Source: Chromera velia (Eukaryota; Sar; Chromeraceae). Taken from it: 10,477 nt of DNA. Location of the stretch: NCBI GenBank assembly GCA_018398765.1, contig JAHBMJ010003493.1, positions 1-10,477 of the forward strand, read 5' to 3'. The translations under genes and the position numbers were made by a program. The notes beneath the pieces were generated by a model that saw only the letters and a list, made by a program, of their open reading frames with translations, did no database searches and was not told the DNA's origin. Below are positions 1 through 4,950 of this stretch, in pieces; position 1 is the stretch's first letter, and each line of letters starts with the position of its first letter.

Positions 1-408
1 AGGAAATGTCATAAAGCTAAGTGATTATCACCTCAATTTTGGTACGTGCTCTAACTTTATCGTATCAACAAAAAGTCATATGCAATTTTAAATCTATCAA
101 TTTTACGTTCTTAATCTCTATTAGTACTAGAGTGAGTCTCAGTAACTAGTGTATATACACTGCCACACAGACATATTTTTTTTACGGAACTGATAAGTTA
201 TAATTATATATATATTTTTTTTAAATTTTTGAAACACACATCAGAAATGTTCTGATAACTATTGTCATGAGAAAAATGATCAGAGTGACAAACTCAGTGA
301 GGAACCCTAAGAGGTTAACCTCAAATCTTACCTCAAATATCAAATATTTGAGGTTGAAGCTCAAATCAAATCAAATCAAATATAATCAAATCAAACATGG
401 TCACTACT
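1..408. repeat. Direct repeat copy A (~408 bp, AT-rich)
   Basis: This stretch matches 766-1182 at roughly 93% by eye, with small indels. The offset is 765 bp at the left end and 775 bp at the right end. It contains the 12-bp palindrome gtgtatatacac (149-160), the palindrome gaggttaacctc (311-322), a perfect 10-bp stem with a 3-nt loop (331-353) and a short AAATC pentamer run (about 359-395). The copy may continue to the left of the window. Bases 12-14 (taa) correspond to the stop codon that ends the open frame running into copy B. This suggests the same coding tail once lay just upstream. Confidence 0.85.
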
Positions 409-476
409 GACAGGGTCAAACGGGAAGAAGGAGGCATTTGTTTTTAGAGCCGGGTACGCAACGGGGGGGCTGCTGA

Positions 477-779
477 CAGTACTGGAGGGGGGGCCGCTCC
501 TGCAAGGCCCGGCGGGAGGACCAATTTGAACTTACCAACTCTGGATGCTTAGCTGCCCAGAAACAGGACGGTTCCAACACCAACAGCAATAGCAAACGTG
601 TACGCAGTTCTCCGTCTCACCCCGTTGTCATCTCTTCGCAACCGAATAGAAGCCCAGGAGCACCCACTCCTGGAAAGCTGAAAAGCCAGAGAAAAAGCTC
701 TCAGCAGCTCCCACCACCGATCAATTCGATTCATATTGAAGAAAGTGATCATGAAGAAGAGGAAAAGGAAGTGCCATAA
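477..779 (+). CDS. Possible 3'-terminal coding exon, unidentified protein (partial)
   Basis: There is an open frame of 100 codons from just after a tga (474-476) to a taa at 777-779, with no internal ATG. If real, it is a terminal exon or a broken gene end. It sits in a GC-rich island between AT-rich repeats. The N-terminal part is basic with two cysteines (GRSCKARRED...NSGC). It is followed by a Ser/Gln/Asn/Pro-rich low-complexity middle and an acidic tail (EESDHEEEEKEVP), typical of a disordered nuclear or transposon-encoded C-terminus. The frame ends exactly as repeat copy B begins. A second open stretch in another frame (about 410-520) lies just upstream, and two 7-G runs (463-469, 487-493) sit where a one-base slip would join them. 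I do not recognise the family. A 67-codon frame on the other strand (549-752) competes with it. Confidence 0.3.
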   Translation, partial: QYWRGGRSCKARREDQFELTNSGCLAAQKQDGSNTNSNSKRVRSSPSHPVVISSQPNRSPGAPTPGKLKSQRKSSQQLPPPINSIHIEESDHEEEEKEVP

Positions 780-1182
780 AGCTAAGTGATTGTCACCTCA
801 ATTTTGGTACGTGCTCTAACTTTATCGTTTCAACAAAAAGTCATATGCAATTTCAAATCTATCAATTTTATCTTCTTAATCTCTATTAGTACTAGAGTGA
901 GTCTAAGTGACTAGTGTATATACACTGTCACACAGGCATATTTTTTTTATGGAACTGATAAGTTATAATTTTATATATATTTTTTTAAATTTTTGAAACA
1001 CACATCAGAAAATGTTCAATATAACTATTGTCATGAAAAAATGATCAGAGTGACAGTAAGTCAGTGACTCAGTGAGGAACCCTAAGAGGTTAACCTCAAA
1101 TCTTACCTCAAATATCAAATATTTGAGGTTGAAGCTCAAATCAAATCAAATCAAACATAATCAAATCAAACATGGTTACTAT
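766..1182. repeat. Direct repeat copy B (~417 bp, AT-rich)
   Basis: This is the second copy of the 1-408 repeat, carrying the same motifs: gtgtatatacac at 914-925, gaggttaacctc at 1086-1097, the 23-base hairpin at 1106-1128 and the AAATC run at about 1138-1170. Similarity stops just after catggt.acta on the right. An LTR reading is possible: each copy could start TG and end CA, with a purine-rich tract (751-771) before copy B. However, the match extends beyond those ends on both sides, and the purine tract precedes copy A too. Tandem duplication therefore fits better. Confidence 0.85.
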
Positions 1183-1569
1183 ATGTGATTGTTAGTCAAG
1201 TTGTTTCTTACTGTTAAAGTGAGACTTAGTAAGTGCTAGAGTAACTGTTTCTCTTATTCATTTTTTAAACTTTTTTTTTTTTAATTTTACTTACATATAT
1301 CTTTGATAATCCTTGAGAAATGTATGAGTTAAGTTCTGTTTGAAGTTAGTTTGGGACTAAGTATATATATGGTCACTGTAAGCTGTTTTACGGGAGTCTT
1401 AGTAATATCAGATACAGGTGGTTAAAGTCTGACAGAAATCGGTTGGTTTGGACTAGCAGTTAATGTCAAGTCTTGAGCATTCTTAGTGATGACGTCAAGC
1501 AGAGACATCAAGCATACACTTCACTAAAATCACTTAATGAAAGCATGCCCGACTTCACGATGCGCGGCC
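1183..1569. other. AT-rich stretch without a supported gene
   Basis: I see no gene here. The stretch holds T-runs (about 1261-1284), scattered short motifs resembling parts of the upstream repeat, and the 8-bp palindrome tgacgtca (1490-1497). A short open frame starting at 1473 owes its second half to the repeat that begins at 1570, so I do not call it. Confidence 0.5.
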
Positions 1570-1684
1570 TCGTAATACACCTATGCACGCTATATGGCCT
1601 AGGTCCCCCGTCCGGCCCACATCTGCCTAACGCTTGCCAGCCTTTTATTACTCAGTCTTCTTATTAGGCGGAATGCCCCTCACA
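1570..1684 (+). repeat. Direct repeat, left copy (115 bp)
   Basis: It matches 2349-2463 in the same orientation at a constant offset of 779 bp, with about ten substitutions and no indels seen. It covers segment a and the first 50 bp of the left inverted arm. Confidence 0.85.
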
Positions 1685-1882
1685 CTTGCCCGCCTTTTAA
1701 GCCAACGTCCACGCTGGGCTCTGAAGACTGATATATTAATCATGTATCCATCGAGCGATCGGACAATCAATTCTGATGTCTATCTATCTTCTCATCAAGC
1801 GCCTATCTAGCATGCCCTCGAGCGATCGAGTCATCATCATACATTGTCTCTCACCCTATGCCTTTCCTCCCTCACACTGCCC
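1635..1882 (+). repeat. Inverted repeat, left arm (248 bp)
   Basis: It is the reverse complement of 2101-2348 at about 93% identity, with equal arm lengths. It starts tgccagcc and ends cactgccc. It contains two copies of a gagcgatcg motif about 70 bp apart and a tctatcta microsatellite. A transcript across both arms would fold into a long, nearly continuous duplex. Confidence 0.9.
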
Positions 1883-2100
1883 ATCTGTCATTTTTCTTTC
1901 CTTTTGAAATCAGTGATCCTTTCTTTTGCTTTTTTAAGATTCTTCGCTGGCTCCCATGAAGCATCCTTCACTCCAAACCTTTTCTATTTAACTAAACAAT
2001 GTTGCTTCCCTGAAATTCTTTTGCTATCCAAAATTCTATCTACCTCGTATTCGGGGCCCTTGAACCTCGGAAGTCTAACTGCAGGTAGAAGGTCACCCGC
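1883..2100. other. Loop of the fold-back element
   Basis: This is 218 bp of unique sequence between the arms, pyrimidine-rich in its first half and more GC-balanced at its right end. An open frame (1844-2146) runs through it but starts and ends inside the palindromic arms and resembles nothing I know, so it is not called. Confidence 0.5.
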
Positions 2101-2348
2101 GGGCAGTGTGAGGGAAGAAAGGCATAGGGTGAGAGACAATGTATGATGATGACTCGATCGCTCAACGGCATATTAGATAGGCGCTTGATGAGAAGATAGA
2201 TAGATATGAGAATTGATTGTCCAATCGCTCGATAGATACATAATTAATATATCAGTCTTCAGAGCTAAGCGTGGACGTTGGCTTGAAAGGTGGGCAAGTG
2301 TGAGGGGTATTCCACCTAATAAGAAGACTGAGTAATAAAAGGCTGGCA
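2101..2348 (-). repeat. Inverted repeat, right arm (248 bp)
   Basis: It is the reverse complement of 1635-1882. Its outermost 50 bp (2299-2348) can also pair with 2414-2463, giving a second, shorter hairpin with a 65-nt loop. The right end therefore has two alternative partners. Confidence 0.9.
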
Positions 2349-2463
2349 TCGTGATACACCCATGCATGCTATATGGCCCAGGTCCCCCGTCCAGCCCACA
2401 TCTGCCTGACGCTTGCCAGCCCTTTATTACTCAGTCTTCTTATTAGGTGGAATGCCCCTCACA
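2349..2463 (+). repeat. Direct repeat, right copy (115 bp)
   Basis: This is the second copy of 1570-1684. It begins immediately after the right inverted arm and breaks off at cctcaca, where the left copy continues into its arm. It reads as a truncated second tandem unit. Confidence 0.85.
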
Positions 2464-3219
2464 GTTACTACTACAGTATAGAAATATATAAAAACTATTG
2501 TTATGATCACTCTATATACACCTACACAGTACGGTTAGGAGTTACTATTGGGTCCTTTTAACTAGTAGCGAGTTACCGTCACTTTGGTAACCATGAGATG
2601 GTAACCAGCGGACTTGAAGGCGTATACCTCTACCATGGTATTTTAAGGGAAAACTCTGGTAAAAACAGTTGCTAAACCTATTTTAAAGCCTGATTACTTA
2701 ACTCATTAACAGTTTAAAGCCCTGAAATAATCATACTTAAATAGTATATGCTATACATAATGATATACTAGTTAGAGTGAGTTAGAGTTCAGTTATAAAA
2801 GGATGAATATTGAGTTTTACTTAAAAAAACCTTTGATGAATGCCAAAAATATGATTTTTACTAGTCTAAAATTGGTTTTATAAGTTAAGTTTGACTCAGA
2901 ATATGGCCAAATCTACCTGTTTTTAGCTACTACTACTACCAATAACAGCTATTGGAACACTACTACCGTAACCACAAAATTGGTAACCGTCCTACTGTGG
3001 AGTCCTACCCTGTGGCGCTGCCTTTTGAGCCTTCGCATGCACCGTGACTGAGTGAGCCAGCATGCCACGCCACATTCTGCTGCCGCGCTTTGTTTCGTAC
3101 GTGTCGCGCGCGTCGATCAAAGTTGTTGAAGTCGATTGAGTCTGACCTTCGTATTCAAGCATGGAACGTACATGTTACTCGAGCAACGGATAGCATCGTT
3201 TGAGTCTGATGTCTGTTTG
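2464..3219. other. Intergenic stretch, no supported gene
   Basis: The stretch is AT-rich to about 3000 and more GC-balanced from 3000 to 3219. It holds three ggtaacc palindromes (about 2586, 2599, 2983), a small palindrome ccaataacagctattgg near 2940-2956, and a repeated ttgagtctga motif (about 3136 and 3200). A 25-codon frame at 3062-3139 is too short to call. No RNA gene was recognised. Confidence 0.5.
2523..2542 (+). repeat. 20-bp perfect inverted repeat, left
   Basis: The sequence tacacagtacggttaggagt is the exact reverse complement of 4294-4313. Weaker similarity extends outward (shared tgatcac and tatac motifs), so the pair may be remnants of a dispersed repeat in opposite orientations. 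Confidence 0.75.
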
Positions 3220-3227
3220 TCATAGAT

Positions 3228-3255
3228 ACCTCCCTGAACCTAATATCCACTTAAA
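3228..3255 (+). repeat. Terminal inverted repeat, left
   Basis: It pairs with 3996-4023 with two mismatches, both transitions or transversions in the inner half. It is followed by an A-run and then by degenerate copies of the internal repeat. Confidence 0.7.
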
Positions 3256-3264
3256 AAAAAAATA

Positions 3265-3336
3265 TCAAGATCGTCCACGCCTACGGCATAGCTAATCAAG
3301 TCTATCCAAATTTGCGGCCTAGCAAATCTCATTCAA
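3265..3336 (+). repeat. Degenerate minisatellite copies at left end
   Basis: Two to three diverged units begin with tcaa at 3265, 3296 and 3333. They resemble the GC-rich units at 3804-3996 (shared tcaaga, ccacgcct.cggca, then tctatc.aaa.t.tgcggcc). Most differences are C to T or G to A, as if the copies had decayed. They are in the same orientation as the right-hand array, so they are not part of the inverted termini. Confidence 0.6.
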
Positions 3337-3760
3337 AGAATATATAAAAAAAAATTAAAAAAATAATAACGTATAAATAAATCGATATATTGCCTTTAAA
3401 ATACTATTCATACCTAGGTTTTGTACATATCATTATATATAATCATACAATATCAATATTACATCCTACATTACATTATACATAGCTTGGTGCCAGTATA
3501 CGGTCATATATAACATCTCTATTCATTCATCTTCTGAATCAGAATCAGCAAGATTGCTCAACCTGCAGATTTCATGGGCTTACACCTATGTTTGGTGAGC
3601 TCGCACTCTGAGACCACGCGCTTAACAAAGAGCAAGCCTCTTTTGTTGCTCTTGTCTCTCTGCCTTTCTCTGCTAGGCTTCAAAAGTTTGTCAATATCGT
3701 CGATTTTTTTTTCTTCAGGGTTGTTTGGATACACTTATATTTTGGGAGACGGGTGGACAT

Positions 3761-3797
3761 GCATGCAGCTGCGATTCTTTAGCATACAGCTGCATGC
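3761..3797. repeat. 11-bp hairpin next to the minisatellite
   Basis: The sequence gcatgcagctg (3761-3771) is the perfect reverse complement of 3787-3797, with a 15-nt loop. It abuts the left edge of the minisatellite. Confidence 0.6.
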
Positions 3798-3803
3798 TGC
3801 CTT

Positions 3804-3996
3804 TCAAGACACCGCCCACGCCTGCGGCACGGCCGGTCAAGACACTGCCCACGCCTGCGGCATTGCCTTTCAAGACACCGCCCGTGCCTGCGGCACGGCC
3901 GGTCAAGACACTGCCCGCGTTTGCGGTGCGGGCCTTCAAGATACCGCCCGCGCCGCAGCGGGCGTTCAAGCCTATCTAAAAATGCGGCCCCACCAT
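3804..3996 (+). repeat. 33-bp minisatellite, about six units
   Basis: Units start with tcaag at 3804, 3837, 3870, 3903 and 3936 (33 bp apart), then 3966 (30 bp) and 3997 (31 bp), where the right terminal repeat takes over. Units alternate between two variants (ggccgg versus ttgcctt or gggcctt ends), hinting at a 66-bp higher-order unit. The 33-bp period keeps several frames open on both strands. Examples are an 11-residue QDTAxACGxxx repeat on + and a GxAAGxGxVLxG repeat on -. Neither is convincing as a gene product. Confidence 0.85.
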
Positions 3997-4023
3997 TCAA
4001 GTGGATCTTAGGTTCAGGGAGGT
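3996..4023 (-). repeat. Terminal inverted repeat, right
   Basis: It is the inverse of 3228-3255 (26/28). It overlaps the start of what would be the next minisatellite unit (tcaag at 3997), so the array runs directly into the element's end. Confidence 0.7.
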
Positions 4024-4033
4024 CATCATAGAT

Positions 4034-4590
4034 CGGGAGTCTGAGACTCTGAGAGAGAGGAACAGAGAGAAGCATAAGTAGAAATTGTGTGATGATAGAA
4101 TGAACCCAGCTGATTGGAATCCCAGATCGCGTTAGAACTTAAACTGATGTAGGGATGAACCTTCTGTAAACTGTTGTATGACTGAGTGTTGTAGATCTTC
4201 CCTAAGGTTCTTGTCCTCGTTTTACCTTTTGTCTGAACGCCATACGGTGGCCGGACAGGGGGGACAAAGCACTACATTCGTTACTCGGAACTTACTCCTA
4301 ACCGTACTGTGTATATACACCTAGCTCAATATAGCTAGACATCATCTTTTTCGTGATCATTAGTGATCATGAATACTGTACTATAATATTATGGTATATT
4401 ACTACCATTCAAAAACGAAAAAAAGCGTTCTTCGCCATGTATGTGATTGTGTGTATTTTTTAGCCTTTTCCCATTCAAATTCGAAAAAAGGCTTAGTTGA
4501 GCTCCAGCTGATCTGAGTTGTCGTCCGCGACCGACGTACAAAATTAACCTTGTCATCTGACACATACCGCAGCGCGCAAATGCGCGCGAA
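4034..4590. other. Intergenic stretch upstream of the LRR gene
   Basis: No gene is supported. Seen here are a near-palindrome gagtctgagactc (4037-4049), the right half of the 20-bp inverted repeat (4294-4313) overlapping another gtgtatatacac (4309-4320), and ctagct...agctag (4321-4338). There are also two gtgatcat copies (4353-4370), a 22-bp imperfect direct repeat ccattcaaa..cgaaaaaa (4405-4426 and 4471-4492), and a GC hairpin gcgcgcaaatgcgcgc (4572-4587). Confidence 0.5.
4294..4313 (-). repeat. 20-bp perfect inverted repeat, right
   Basis: It is the exact reverse complement of 2523-2542. Together the pair encloses the whole 3228-4025 element. Confidence 0.75.
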
Positions 4591-4950
4591 CAAACTTACA
4601 TTGTTGGCCGGCGGCTTTATGCACCCTGTGCAGATCCTGTGCAGGCATATATTTCAGGGCTAAGTTACAGCTTCTGGCTCCGCTTCCAACATCTTCCAAC
4701 ATCTTCGAATGCGGTGTCTGCGTCACTTCGCCAGAACTCTACCACATCTAGCCCTTTGATTCAACCGCCGCCTCTGTCAGCTTATGTGAGTGGGAAGAAA
4801 GTCCACAGCCTTCCAGGGTCTTTACGGTGCCTCTGACAACAACACTTGTTTTGGTCGTGTGCTTCAGCGTCCGTGTCCTCAAGGCAGTGAGTCTGCGAGG
4901 CAGATTTGTGCGCGTCCTGCTGGCTTCCATTGCCTGATTTCGCTGAAAAA
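4590..4950 (+). promoter_or_regulatory. Putative promoter / 5' UTR of the LRR gene
   Basis: The base composition switches here from AT-rich to balanced and the strand becomes pyrimidine-rich. Features are a TATA-like catatatt (about 4646-4653), a short tandem cttccaacat (about 4685-4705) and CT-rich sequence. The frame of the chosen ATG is closed upstream by tga at 4888-4890. No transcription start can be fixed from sequence alone. Confidence 0.3.

Larger units (their letters stand above)
1570..2463. mobile_element. Fold-back / MITE-like element with a restarted end
   Basis: The order is: segment a (1570-1634), inverted arm (1635-1882), loop (1883-2100), reverse-complement arm (2101-2348), then a second copy of segment a plus the first 50 bp of the arm (2349-2463). 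This equals one 779-bp unit followed by the first 115 bp of a second unit in tandem. No transposase-like frame is visible inside it, so any mobility would be non-autonomous. The open frames across it on both strands are by-products of the palindrome. No clear target-site duplication was found at the outer ends. Confidence 0.65.
3228..4025. mobile_element. Candidate non-autonomous DNA transposon with TIRs
   Basis: The ends at 3228-3255 and 3996-4023 are 28-bp inverted repeats matching at 26 of 28 positions (acctccctgaacctaa at the outer edge). The octamer tcatagat lies directly outside the left end (3220-3227) and again at 4026-4033, two bases beyond the right end, as a target-site duplication would. 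An 8-bp duplication is characteristic of hAT-type elements, but no hAT transposase is present and the assignment is only an inference. The inside holds an AT-rich left half and a GC-rich minisatellite on the right. Frames on both strands through the right half are open mainly because the repeat period is a multiple of three. Confidence 0.55.

Noticed and set aside
549-752. 67-codon minus-strand frame ending in a hydrophobic segment
   Set aside because: It overlaps the + frame whose stop coincides with the repeat edge. No splice or promoter support was seen; it is not fully excluded.
1-1182. LTR retrotransposon or TRIM pair
   Set aside because: Repeat identity extends past the putative TG and CA ends on both sides, no flanking duplication was seen, and there is no clear tRNA primer-binding site.
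1473-1667. 64-codon + frame
   Set aside because: Its second half is the 115-bp direct repeat and it has no recognisable content.
1844-2146. 100-codon + frame through the fold-back loop
   Set aside because: It begins and ends inside palindromic arms and has pyrimidine-driven composition.
3715-3969. 84-codon minus-strand frame with a GxAAGxGxVLxG repeat
   Set aside because: It covers the same minisatellite; several frames on both strands are open there, so openness is not evidence of coding.
3574-4011. 145-codon + strand frame with a leucine-rich hydrophobic stretch and an 11-residue repeat
   Set aside because: The repeat half is open only because the minisatellite period is 33 bp, the hydrophobic part lies in T/C-rich sequence, and the frame runs into the transposon terminus.
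4402-4593. 63-codon minus-strand frame with a repeated FFxFEW motif
   Set aside because: The motif comes from a 22-bp imperfect DNA repeat (4405-4426 and 4471-4492); there is no other support.
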